Source of the DNA: Lachnospiraceae bacterium
GTDB lineage: Bacteria > Bacillota > Clostridia > Lachnospirales > Lachnospiraceae
NCBI GenBank assembly: GCA_028721415.1
Contig: JAQYIU010000114.1
Location: 1 to 60,366, forward strand
Reading direction: 5' to 3'
Length of the DNA: 60,366 bases
The translations under genes were made by a program, and so were the position numbers. A model generated the notes under the pieces. It worked only from the letters and a program-made list of their open reading frames with translations, did not search any database and was not told the origin of the DNA. This document shows positions 8,390 to 17,036 of this stretch, piece after piece (position 1 is the first letter of the stretch; each line of letters starts with the position of its first letter).

Positions 8390-9817
8390 ATGCAGGAAAC
8401 AAAAACCGTTAAAATAAAAAAATGTCCATACTGTTTTCGACAGATAGCCAATGATGATGTGGGGTTCCTTCTCAGGGCAGATGGAGCCAGATTTTTATCA
8501 CCGGCCTTAAATGAGGTGGTATCACCGAAAACAGACCTTGCTTATTTGTATTTCTGGAACGCCATGGGAATTCCGGAAGAACAGGTTGATGCCAATCGAA
8601 CATATATTGATAATCAGATTATGACAGAGTTAAATCAGGAGCTGACAGCGTCTGGCCATGATCTGGCTGTGAAACATTTTGACGTAGACAGTTACGGATA
8701 TTCTTTTCATGTGGAGGAGGGGGCAGTGACCCTTTATTCCAACACCATGATTTGTCCGTTTTGTCACAATGAACTTCCACAGAATTTTTTCAAATATGAT
8801 ATGTTGATGATCGGTCTTGCCGGGAGCGTGGCTTCCGGAAAAACCGTGTATCTCTCATCATTGATGATGAATAGCTTCGATGTCATGCAGCGGGAGAATC
8901 TGACAGTGAGAAATGCCTGCGGAAATCCCAATGATGAATATCGGATGGAGATGGAACGGAATGCGGAGAGACTTCTTCGGTATGGAATATGTCCGGAGTC
9001 GACCAATAAGACTTTTCGCAAACCAATTTTTCTGGAGGTGACTTATCGGGTCAGTGAACAGGTGATTCATATGCTGACAGCCATCTATGATGTGGCCGGC
9101 GAATTGATTCGTGAAAGTGCCGGTGTTGGAAGAACCGGTTTTGTCCGTCATATGGATGGATATATTTGTCTGGTGGATCCCGCACAGATGCATCTGGAAC
9201 ATTCCTTTATTACCCAGAAGATACCTGATGAAGCCAGAGTCCTGGAAAAACTACATCTGATGACCAGGGAAGAACAGATTTCGATACAGCGAATGAGCAA
9301 TGATCATGGGAAACAAGTGATGAATCAGGATGATTTCTTAAGAGAGCAGACGGTAAGTGATGAGTTCATTTATGAGAGAAAAGCAGATGCAATCCTGGAT
9401 GCTCTTCGAACTGGAGTGGGAGATCATGAACTTGGACAGAAATATATGGCACTCACCATTGCAAAAAGTGATCTTCTGGAAGAACTGGGAGAGATTCGGG
9501 GATTTGCGGGAAGCAGCCTTTTATTTGAAAGAAATCGACCGGTTTACGGATTTATGGATATGGATCATCATTTCCTTAGGCAGGAAGTATTAAAACAGAT
9601 CTTTGACCAGAAAGTGTTTCGATTGCAGAGAAATCTGGATGATTATAAAGAAAGCAGCCTTTTTGCTGTTTCGGCACTTGGATGTGAGACGGAAAATGTT
9701 CGTCTGGAAGAAGGAGAAGTGGCAAAAGCAGTGGGAAAGGTTCGTCCGATTCGGGTAGAAGAACCGATTCTATGGATGATTATGAAATATATGCAGGAAA
9801 GAGGGTGGCTGGAATGA
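8390..9817 (+). CDS. Zinc-ribbon P-loop GTPase (resembles double-GTPase/DO-GTPase2 type)
   Basis: A 475-residue protein. Two CPxC knuckles, CPYC at 12-15 and CPFC at 122-125, would build one zinc ribbon interrupted by about 110 residues. A P-loop follows directly: GLAGSVASGKT (142-152, Walker A/G1), a T-containing stretch near 205-212 as possible switch I, DVAGE at 234-238 (DxxG, G3), and AKSDLL near 358-363, like the NKxD base-specificity motif (G4). This supports a TRAFAC-like GTPase. From memory it resembles the DO-GTPase2 family reported next to GAP1-type partner proteins in NTP-dependent conflict systems; the neighbouring gene fits that pairing. Its stop overlaps the next start as ATGA. 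Confidence 0.75.
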   Translation: MQETKTVKIKKCPYCFRQIANDDVGFLLRADGARFLSPALNEVVSPKTDLAYLYFWNAMGIPEEQVDANRTYIDNQIMTELNQELTASGHDLAVKHFDVDSYGYSFHVEEGAVTLYSNTMICPFCHNELPQNFFKYDMLMIGLAGSVASGKTVYLSSLMMNSFDVMQRENLTVRNACGNPNDEYRMEMERNAERLLRYGICPESTNKTFRKPIFLEVTYRVSEQVIHMLTAIYDVAGELIRESAGVGRTGFVRHMDGYICLVDPAQMHLEHSFITQKIPDEARVLEKLHLMTREEQISIQRMSNDHGKQVMNQDDFLREQTVSDEFIYERKADAILDALRTGVGDHELGQKYMALTIAKSDLLEELGEIRGFAGSSLLFERNRPVYGFMDMDHHFLRQEVLKQIFDQKVFRLQRNLDDYKESSLFAVSALGCETENVRLEEGEVAKAVGKVRPIRVEEPILWMIMKYMQERGWLE

Positions 9818-11841
9818 AAACAGAGTATTTTAGGCATGAATATACCTGGTCAAATCATTGTATTACCGGGAATACGTTAGGATGGGGAATCACTGCTTCC
9901 ACACTGAAAAAAGAGAAAAATAAGCTGAGGGAACTGGAAAAACTTGCATCATCGTTGGAACCTGACAGAGTCGACGGAATACCGGTGGAAGAATTGGTAT
10001 ACAGCCCTTCTTGTGGGTTTGTAAAAATGATTGGTCTGCCGTGTAAAGCCGGGGAAGATAATCGAAATAATAAAATCGTTTATTTATATCAGCCAGAGGA
10101 TAAAAAAACGGATGCACCCAATGTATATCTTGCACCGGAACGCATTTGGAATCAGGGAGAAAAAGAATATCTTCCTCCTGCAGAGATTGAAAAGATGCAG
10201 GTTTCTCCTGAAAAAATATTGATAGAAATGAATTTGTATGACAGGCTGCCTGATTTTTTGCGGGTGGTCTTTCTGTGCTTGTTTGAGACAAAGCAGAGCC
10301 TTAATATTGTGGCACCTTCCTGGAAGAAGGAGGATTTTGCAGAAAAAGCAAGGAAACTCATGTATGTTATTCACACGATGCTACCTTCTCCGGTGCGAAA
10401 AAAAGCAGGATATGTCTCCTTTACGGAACAGCCCCTGCATCGCGTTCCCTTTTTCTTTTCAACAGCTGTTTGCGGGGATTCGTGTCTGAATCTGGATTCA
10501 TTTGGGAAAGAATCAGGAGAACACTCTGAAAACAGGTTGGAAGAATATTTCTTCTACCATCTGGCAGAATTGTATGTGAAAAAAGATTCACTCTATGAGA
10601 AGTTTATGAAGAGAGCCTCTGATTATCTGAATTCCGATTCGGGCAGCAGCAATGAACTCAGTAAGCTGGAATGGATTTTTTATGGCATGTGTCAGGAAGC
10701 TGGAGGGGAATCCCTCGATAAAAGGATTCTCATGCCACGGATTCCGGAATTATTATACTGGTCTTCTAAGGATGCTGTTCTGGGACAAATCACAGAGAAA
10801 ATCAGGGAGTTATTACATCGTGCCTCCTGGCAGAATGAAGAAGCAGAAGAATATGTTCATATCCTGCTGGAAGGATTCACCAAAAGAGCTCAGCAAGAAA
10901 TCTGTGAAGAAGTTCAGTGGGTTCTTCAGAATCTCTTTTCCCGTTCACCGGATCAAAGAAGAGAAATCCTTTCTTTTATTCGTGAGAAAAACAGAATGGT
11001 ATATGGTATTTTGATTTCTGCAAACTATGATCAGAAGGGAACCTTTTCCAATGAAATATTTGAAGAAAGTGTGCAGTCATTTGCCCAATTGAGTACGTAT
11101 GTAAATGATCTGGAAAAATCAGGAATCCCGTCTCTTCTGAAAGATCAGATCATTATGGCGGGGATCCGGCTTCTTAATGAGAGACTCTTCGAAAAAGAAA
11201 GGTATGTTGTTTTTGACCGGATCATTGGACAATTGAAGAGAGAAGATCAATGGGCGGATATACTAAAAGACTTTGTGGAACAATTGGAAAAACAGGTGGA
11301 TGGATTGGATGACCGGCAGTTGGAGACTGCCTGTTATGTAGAAGAGTTATTGGCAGGATATCGACCAAAGGAGGCAAAAGGAATTTTGATGGAAGAGAGG
11401 AAGAAAAGAACAAATCAGGAGATGCACGAAGAAGAGGAACAGGATGCAGTTCTTGTTGTTCCTGTGGAAGAGGAGGAAGAAGAATCCTTTCCGGAATTTT
11501 TACTTAGTATGATTCCACAGGGATTTCTTACGGGATGTTCTTTATATTTGTCTTCCTATTCCCTGATGATCGGTCACTGGAAGATTGCTCTTGGAATGGC
11601 AGGAATCTGGATCATCCTTATGCTGAATTATTATAGTATGATGTTATATAAAGAAAAAAGATATCCGTTCTGGAAAAATCTGGGCGGATGTGTGATTATG
11701 GGATATCTGATTGAGACCATTGCAACCATGATTCTTTCTCAAAAAATACGTTTGTATTATTTTATTATACTCGGAATCGCTACGGTTTTCGTACAGGCAG
11801 CAGGTATACTCCGAAAAAGGTTAAGAAAAGAGGAGCAGTAG
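9814..11841 (+). CDS. Large GTPase-associated-like protein with C-terminal membrane domain
   Basis: A 675-residue protein. ATG 9814 is chosen because it overlaps the upstream stop as ATGA and has GAGGGTGG upstream. The N-terminal 250 residues (FRHEYTW..., GWGITAS, SPSCGFVKMIGLPCKAGEDN, then RVPFFFST) follow the layout I remember for GAP1-N domains (GTPase-associated protein 1), partners of DO-GTPases; this is pattern-level, not a search result. A long helical middle follows. After an acidic stretch (VEEEEEE, about residue 550) come about four hydrophobic segments (FLTGCSLYLSSYSLMI..., IALGMAGIWIILML..., a third and fourth before the KRLRKEE tail). It would bring the GTPase module to the membrane. 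Confidence 0.65.
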   Translation: MKTEYFRHEYTWSNHCITGNTLGWGITASTLKKEKNKLRELEKLASSLEPDRVDGIPVEELVYSPSCGFVKMIGLPCKAGEDNRNNKIVYLYQPEDKKTDAPNVYLAPERIWNQGEKEYLPPAEIEKMQVSPEKILIEMNLYDRLPDFLRVVFLCLFETKQSLNIVAPSWKKEDFAEKARKLMYVIHTMLPSPVRKKAGYVSFTEQPLHRVPFFFSTAVCGDSCLNLDSFGKESGEHSENRLEEYFFYHLAELYVKKDSLYEKFMKRASDYLNSDSGSSNELSKLEWIFYGMCQEAGGESLDKRILMPRIPELLYWSSKDAVLGQITEKIRELLHRASWQNEEAEEYVHILLEGFTKRAQQEICEEVQWVLQNLFSRSPDQRREILSFIREKNRMVYGILISANYDQKGTFSNEIFEESVQSFAQLSTYVNDLEKSGIPSLLKDQIIMAGIRLLNERLFEKERYVVFDRIIGQLKREDQWADILKDFVEQLEKQVDGLDDRQLETACYVEELLAGYRPKEAKGILMEERKKRTNQEMHEEEEQDAVLVVPVEEEEEESFPEFLLSMIPQGFLTGCSLYLSSYSLMIGHWKIALGMAGIWIILMLNYYSMMLYKEKRYPFWKNLGGCVIMGYLIETIATMILSQKIRLYYFIILGIATVFVQAAGILRKRLRKEEQ

Positions 11842-13422
11842 ATGAAGGGGAAGGAAAATACAGATTGGTTTCTGGAAGAAATAGAAGAGAAATTAGCTGG
11901 CGCCCGAAAGGATCGTATGCCATTTTCACACTTTTTGGAAGAAAAGATGGATCAGTTTGATTACAGCAATACTTCTCTTGCAAAAAAAGTATTTCACAGA
12001 GTAGAAAAAAAGGGGGAAGAAAGGGTTCGTTATGTGCCGGTAACAAGGCAGACCATCGGAGCCTGGCTGAAAGGTTCCATGCCCTCTTCCAGAGAAATCT
12101 ATATTACTCTGGGGCTGGCATTCCACATGAATCTGGAAGAAATCAATTATATTTTACTGGAAACCTATATGGGATATGGTCTTTATTGTAAAAATATTGA
12201 AGATGCTTTGTGGATTGCTCTGATCAATGGCCTTTTTTCCATAGAGGACATGGAAGCTGTCAAAGCACAGATTGAAGATATTCTGGAAGAAACACAGGAA
12301 TCAGAAAACAGAAGTCTGGCTACGATGGATTTATGGGTGATGCTTTCGGAAGTCCGGACGCTGGAAGAATTTTATCAGTTGGTCCGCAATTATAAAGACG
12401 AATTTCGGGATGGTGCGAAACGTTTCGGGCAGTGTCTGGAAGAAGTCATTGAAGAAGAATATGGATATTATGAGAAAGCGGCCTGGTTTTTAAGAGATAT
12501 CGGATGTCTCCATTGCGAGGCGCAATTTTCGAAAATAAAGGCAGGAAAAGCGGTAGTGACCAGAGAGTGGCTGCTTCGTTTTTGTATCGCATTGCAGCCG
12601 TCTTATGAATCTATTGAGAAACTGCTGGCCAAAGCTCAGATGGAGCCGTTAGGCGTTACTCCTGTCGAAATCATCATCGAGATGATTGCAAGATACAAAG
12701 CAGATTCGGTGGCAGATAGTCAGAAGATATGGATCATGATTCAGACTGCGGCAGAAGAATTGCAAAAAAAAGGATATGAGATTGAAGAAGAATTATGCCG
12801 TAAATATGATTCTGTCTATGAGATTCCTCTGGAGCAAAAATGGTGGTTTTCGTATTGTATTGGAAGACAACTTCTGGACAATCAGAAAAAAAGAGAGTAC
12901 GGGTATGAGAAGAATGGCTATTGCCGTTATGTGACAGTGGATAAAGTGCTTTTTGAAGATATGAACCGTAACAAAAAGAGTGCTGTTTTCAAAAAACATG
13001 CGTCTCAGCCGATGGAGAATATGAAAGAGAATTGGAAAGATAGGGAATATCAGAAAGTGCCTTCTCTTTCTATCCCAAAGGGATATCAGCCGGATTCTTT
13101 TGATCTGGAAAAATTTGAAGACTATTGTTATTTTAGAAAACCGAGTCGATTTTCCAAAGATTTTATTATGAATGATACGTATTTTTATTCTGCTTTGCTC
13201 TATTCAATCTGGACGGGAAAATGTCACAGAAAAGAGTGTGGGTTCCAGGAAAGCATGGATATGAGAAAAGAATTTGAGAAAAATAATATCAAAGCAGAAG
13301 GATTTCTGGAGGCAATTGAACACAATCTCAACGAACCTTCTGACCATAGTGAGATGCTTTCTATAGCTCATATAATAGAAATGCTTTGTGAATTTCGATA
13401 TCGTTTGGAATTATCTCAATAA
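11842..13422 (+). CDS. Double helix-turn-helix protein of unknown function
   Basis: A 526-residue soluble, mostly helical protein starting directly after the previous stop. The N-terminal 110 residues look like an XRE/Cro-type HTH: SNTSLAKKVF, then RQTIGAWLKGSMPSSREIY, then a LGLAFHMNLEEINYILLETY helix. A second, similar unit appears near residues 225-270 (AQFSKIKAGKAVVTREWLLRF then ALQPSYESIEKLLAKAQM). The C-terminal half is not recognised. It could be a DNA-binding regulator of the locus or a scaffold that reuses the HTH fold for protein contacts. It ends the first part of the locus; a promoter follows before the FHA gene. Confidence 0.6.
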   Translation: MKGKENTDWFLEEIEEKLAGARKDRMPFSHFLEEKMDQFDYSNTSLAKKVFHRVEKKGEERVRYVPVTRQTIGAWLKGSMPSSREIYITLGLAFHMNLEEINYILLETYMGYGLYCKNIEDALWIALINGLFSIEDMEAVKAQIEDILEETQESENRSLATMDLWVMLSEVRTLEEFYQLVRNYKDEFRDGAKRFGQCLEEVIEEEYGYYEKAAWFLRDIGCLHCEAQFSKIKAGKAVVTREWLLRFCIALQPSYESIEKLLAKAQMEPLGVTPVEIIIEMIARYKADSVADSQKIWIMIQTAAEELQKKGYEIEEELCRKYDSVYEIPLEQKWWFSYCIGRQLLDNQKKREYGYEKNGYCRYVTVDKVLFEDMNRNKKSAVFKKHASQPMENMKENWKDREYQKVPSLSIPKGYQPDSFDLEKFEDYCYFRKPSRFSKDFIMNDTYFYSALLYSIWTGKCHRKECGFQESMDMRKEFEKNNIKAEGFLEAIEHNLNEPSDHSEMLSIAHIIEMLCEFRYRLELSQ

Positions 13423-13469
13423 GGGAAACGTCAGTGGGATAAAACAGTAAAAATGAATAAAAACAAAAT

Positions 13470-13498
13470 TTGAACGAGAATTTGAATTATGTTATGCT
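13470..13498 (+). promoter_or_regulatory. Internal sigma-A promoter before the FHA gene
   Basis: TTGAAC, a 17-nt spacer, then TATGCT. It sits in the only sizeable gap of the first half of the locus, so the FHA-SEDS-PBP genes can be transcribed apart from the GTPase genes. Confidence 0.6.
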
Positions 13499-13513
13499 CC
13501 TGTTAAACAAAGG

Positions 13514-13540
13514 GTGACACGGCACAATGTGTGCTGTCAC
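13514..13540 (+). promoter_or_regulatory. 5' UTR hairpin upstream of the FHA gene
   Basis: GTGACA-cg-GCACA pairs with TGTGC-TGTCAC around the triloop ATG: 11 bp with a 2-nt bulge. It would lie at the very 5' end of the transcript from the promoter at 13470. There is no T run, so a role in stability or in binding a factor is more likely than termination. Confidence 0.4.
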
Positions 13541-13569
13541 AAATGCCATGTAGAACAGGAGCTGATTTT

Positions 13570-14286
13570 ATGTCTATTTTATCGCAGATTGGTGTTGTGA
13601 TTTTAATTGTTTTCATTATTTTAATATTGATACGTTCCAATAAAAACCTGGAAGAGGTCGCAAAAGAAGGGGAACATTTTGTGGACGAATGGGATTTAAG
13701 GCAGCAGAGAAAAGCGGAAAGGCTGATTGAAAAAGAGGAGAAAAAGCATCAGAAAAAACTGTTTTTGAAAAAGAATACAGAAGCAGGGAATGACCATGAT
13801 TTTGCGGAAGAGAATGAGGCAGAGGAAGAAATCAGTTATATGGAGTCCTTAGAGTCTGAAGATGAAGCAGAGGATAAAAAAGAGTTATTCTTTGAAGGAG
13901 ATCATAAGATCATTTCTATGGATTCCTACAAAAATCCGGGGATTACGTTGGTGGAACTGGATGAAAATAATCAGGTAATTCGCCGGGTACGAGTGGATAA
14001 GTTGCCATTTACCATTGGAAGAAGTACCGAGAATCAACTTGTTCTTGATGATCTTTGTGTGGCAAGAAAACATTGTCGGATTGTGGAACGGGGAGGACAA
14101 TTCATTCTTGAAGATGTGGGAACTGCCAATAAGCTTTTTGTCAATGGAAAAATGGAGGAATGGGTTGTGTTAGGCGATCAACTGAAAATCTATATCGGCA
14201 ATGTAGAATTTCGTGTGGAAATGGGAGCAGAAAGAAGTCATCGGACACAGCTCTATCAGAATGCGGGAGAATATTATTATGAGTAG
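13570..14286 (+). CDS. Membrane-anchored FHA-domain protein
   Basis: A 238-residue protein; ATG 13570 has ACAGGAG 8 nt upstream. Residues about 3-21 form a transmembrane helix (LSQIGVVILIVFIILILI). A charged, acidic linker of about 110 residues follows. The C-terminal 95 residues are an FHA phosphothreonine-binding domain: PFTIGRSTENQLVLDD (GRS loop), ARKHCRI (the S/RxxH-like element), then EDVGTANKLFVNG with the conserved NG. It would read phosphorylation set by the two kinases and the PP2C of this locus. It overlaps the SEDS gene by 8 nt, which resembles the FhaB-RodA-PbpA order of actinobacteria. Confidence 0.92.
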   Translation: MSILSQIGVVILIVFIILILIRSNKNLEEVAKEGEHFVDEWDLRQQRKAERLIEKEEKKHQKKLFLKKNTEAGNDHDFAEENEAEEEISYMESLESEDEAEDKKELFFEGDHKIISMDSYKNPGITLVELDENNQVIRRVRVDKLPFTIGRSTENQLVLDDLCVARKHCRIVERGGQFILEDVGTANKLFVNGKMEEWVVLGDQLKIYIGNVEFRVEMGAERSHRTQLYQNAGEYYYE

Positions 14287-15829
14287 AATGGAAAAAAAGA
14301 AGATGACGTTTTCTCCAGAACGAATAAAATGGGAATTAGAGAGATCATTTTATTCCTTTAAAACCAGCCCTCTGTTGGCGATATGTCTGTTACAGGCAGG
14401 AGCATTTATTATTGTTCACGCAAAAGGGGCGGGTAAAATATATGGAGATATGTTTGGAATCCTTCTCGCGATCACCTTGACATCCTGGTTTCTGACTTCT
14501 GTCATACATGGAAATCAGAAAATACTCATATATACCCTGATTCTTTTAACCATTGGTACGATGCTGCAATGTATCATGAAACAGGAACAGATTTTAAAAA
14601 ATCCGGAAATCTATCAGAAGGCGAACCCGGTGGCCGATCTGCAGATTCAGTATATGATCGGATTTTTGATGGCTGTGGCGGCAGCAGGGATTTATCTGAA
14701 ATGGAAACAGATTTCTGAAATGAAAATGTGTCGTGTGATGACGGTCATTTCCATTGGAATTTCGATTCTTACTCTGGTTTTTGCAAAGAGTGTGGGGAAT
14801 GTAAGAAACTGGATTCACATCGGAGGAATGTCCCTCCAGACGACAGAGCTTATTAAGATCCTTTATGTACTGATTGCAGCAGCTTTGCTGGGAACTTCAG
14901 AGAATCCTTCCAAAGGTCGCATTCGAACCTTTTATGGAATAAGCATGATCGAATTCCTTCTTCTAATGATGCAAAGTGAATTCGGAACATTATTACTGCT
15001 TATTATGGTTTTTCTTACCTTCGTTTTTTTGCTGATTCCAGATCTGAAAGTTTTTCTGAAAACCATTGGCGTGATGGGCATTCTGGTTGTTTGTACTATG
15101 GTGACGGGAATGCAGATACAGAAACTGGCCGATGCAAATGCAGCGGTAGCAGCTAACGGGCTGATAAAATTTTTCCTGTCGAATTACGGGAAAATATCCA
15201 ATCGATTTGTGTACTGGCTCCATCCGGAAAAAGATCCCACAGGACTGGGATATCAGCTTTTAAAAGCAAAAGAATCCATTGTACTGGGAGGCTGGTTTGG
15301 AACATCCTCTGTGACAGATCTGCCGGTCAAAACCAGCGATCTTGTTTATCCGGCATTGATTCAACGATGTGGTATGATTTTTGCACTTCTTGTTTTTACT
15401 GTATTTATTCTCATGTGGCTGGAAGGAATGAGGCTTTTTGTGAGAAAACAGGACAGGTATCATCAGGCAGTGGGGGCCGGATTTGTATTTATGCTATTTG
15501 ATCAGACACTAATCATCATCGGAGGCAGCACGGGCTTATGTCCTCTTACCGGAATCACACTTCCGTTTATTTCCAGAGGAGGGAGTTCCCTGATGGTTAG
15601 TTTTACGATGGTTGGATTTCTGCTGGCCGTTTCCAGCAATGTAAAATGGAAAGGAACCGAAAACAATGAAAAAGATGAATTTTTTAAAGAGAGCGCAGGT
15701 ATTACAAAGTGTTTCGCTCATTTGTGTCATCTTCATGATCATATCTCTCATCCGGATTTCCGCACTGTTGCCAGGAGTATCGGAGGAGGCAGACAAGCAG
15801 AAGACAAAAGCAAAAGAACAGACTTATGA
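14279..15829 (+). CDS. SEDS-family peptidoglycan polymerase (RodA/FtsW/SpoVE type)
   Basis: A 516-residue multipass glycosyltransferase that would polymerise lipid II with a partner class B PBP. Family hallmarks: RNWIHIGGMSLQTTELIK (the W-I-x-x-G-G...Q-x-x-E motif, with QTTE instead of the usual QPSE), HPEKDPTGLGYQ with the catalytic-loop Asp, and CPLTGITLPFISRGGSS near the end. Start ATG 14279 has GGGAGA 8 nt upstream and overlaps the FHA stop. The natural family end lies about residue 465; the last 50 residues run in a second frame through the N-terminal coding part of the PBP gene, giving a 164-nt overlap. The pairing with the next gene implies an elongation-type or specialised wall synthase. 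Confidence 0.93.
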   Translation: MSRMEKKKMTFSPERIKWELERSFYSFKTSPLLAICLLQAGAFIIVHAKGAGKIYGDMFGILLAITLTSWFLTSVIHGNQKILIYTLILLTIGTMLQCIMKQEQILKNPEIYQKANPVADLQIQYMIGFLMAVAAAGIYLKWKQISEMKMCRVMTVISIGISILTLVFAKSVGNVRNWIHIGGMSLQTTELIKILYVLIAAALLGTSENPSKGRIRTFYGISMIEFLLLMMQSEFGTLLLLIMVFLTFVFLLIPDLKVFLKTIGVMGILVVCTMVTGMQIQKLADANAAVAANGLIKFFLSNYGKISNRFVYWLHPEKDPTGLGYQLLKAKESIVLGGWFGTSSVTDLPVKTSDLVYPALIQRCGMIFALLVFTVFILMWLEGMRLFVRKQDRYHQAVGAGFVFMLFDQTLIIIGGSTGLCPLTGITLPFISRGGSSLMVSFTMVGFLLAVSSNVKWKGTENNEKDEFFKESAGITKCFAHLCHLHDHISHPDFRTVARSIGGGRQAEDKSKRTDL

Positions 15830-17036
15830 AAAAGAGTATGTACGAGGAAGTATTTTAGATCGGAATGGAAATCCACTGGCATGGTCAGAAACGCCTGGCG
15901 GTAAAAGAAATTATTACTATTCGAAATCTCTTTCTAATTTGACGGGATATTGGTCAAAAATATACGGTACCTATGGGCTTGAGAATACATTTAATTCGGT
16001 GCTGGTTCACAGTGCATCTTCGAAAGAGGAAAAGAGGGGAGCGGACGTGACGCTCACTATAGATCGGGAATTGCAGGAAGAAGCATATCAGGCTATTTCT
16101 GATTTTACAGGTTCCGTGACCGTACTGAATGCTAAAACCGGTGAGATACTGGCCCTTGCATCCTCACCGTCATTTAATGTGTCAGCACTGGAGGAGGATT
16201 GGGAAAAAATCAGTCAGAAAGAAGGCGTATTCTATTCCAATGCCTACCAGAATCCTGTAGTGCCGGGATCGGTGTTTAAACTGGTTACTTCCAAAGGAAT
16301 TCTGGAAAATGGATTGGATAAAGAAAAGGTGGAAGACAACGGGAAATTGGTCATCAATGGACAGACAATCCGAAATTACAATGGGAATGCCTATGGAACG
16401 ATTTCATTTGAAGAAGGATTTGTGAAGTCTTCCAATGTTTATTTTATGGATCGTGCTTTAAAGATGGGAGGGAAAGCTCTGGAGGAGACAGCGGAAAGTT
16501 TTCTTCTGGGACAGGATATTCCCCTTGATTTTACCACATTAAAATCGACCTTTGATCTTGGGAATTATGAAGAAAATGTGGTGGCGGCAACGGCCTTTGG
16601 ACAGGGAGAAACATTGATAACCCCACTTCATATGGCGATGATTACACAAAGTATTGCCAATGGAGGTAAAATGCAAAAACCGTACCTGATTCAATCTGTT
16701 GCAAATGGAAAAGGAAAAATGCTGCAGGAAGGGAAATCAGAACTTTTGACCAAAACGATGAATAAAAGTACTGCAAAAAAAATAAGTGAAGTTATGACTC
16801 TGGCTGGAGAGTCTTATGGATTGAAAACAATTGGTGAGAAAAACTGGAAGATTGCTGCAAAGACCGGTACGGCGGAGAGAGGAGACGGAACCAATAATGC
16901 ATGGCTGGTCACCTTTGCTCCCGCAGATGCCCCACAATATGTTATTGTAGTAAATCGATTAAAGACAGAAAATATCGGAAAGACGCTCGCACCGATAGCA
17001 GAAGAATTATATGAAACTCTCCTTGATCATGATTGA
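15666..17036 (+). CDS. Class B penicillin-binding protein (PbpA-like transpeptidase)
   Basis: A 456-residue bitopic D,D-transpeptidase. After a short basic tail, residues about 14-34 form the membrane anchor (QSVSLICVIFMIISLI). A short juxtamembrane domain starts at RGSILDRNGNPLAWS. The transpeptidase domain shows SVFK (S-x-x-K nucleophile, in VVPGSVFKL), SSN (S-x-N) and KTGTAE (K-T-G). No PASTA repeats are present and the N-terminal domain is small, as in actinobacterial PbpA rather than Firmicutes PBP2b or SpoVD. AAGGA lies 10 nt before ATG 15666. It overlaps the SEDS gene by 164 nt and converges on the opposite-strand kinase with a 30-nt overlap. Confidence 0.93.
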   Translation: MKKMNFLKRAQVLQSVSLICVIFMIISLIRISALLPGVSEEADKQKTKAKEQTYEKEYVRGSILDRNGNPLAWSETPGGKRNYYYSKSLSNLTGYWSKIYGTYGLENTFNSVLVHSASSKEEKRGADVTLTIDRELQEEAYQAISDFTGSVTVLNAKTGEILALASSPSFNVSALEEDWEKISQKEGVFYSNAYQNPVVPGSVFKLVTSKGILENGLDKEKVEDNGKLVINGQTIRNYNGNAYGTISFEEGFVKSSNVYFMDRALKMGGKALEETAESFLLGQDIPLDFTTLKSTFDLGNYEENVVAATAFGQGETLITPLHMAMITQSIANGGKMQKPYLIQSVANGKGKMLQEGKSELLTKTMNKSTAKKISEVMTLAGESYGLKTIGEKNWKIAAKTGTAERGDGTNNAWLVTFAPADAPQYVIVVNRLKTENIGKTLAPIAEELYETLLDHD

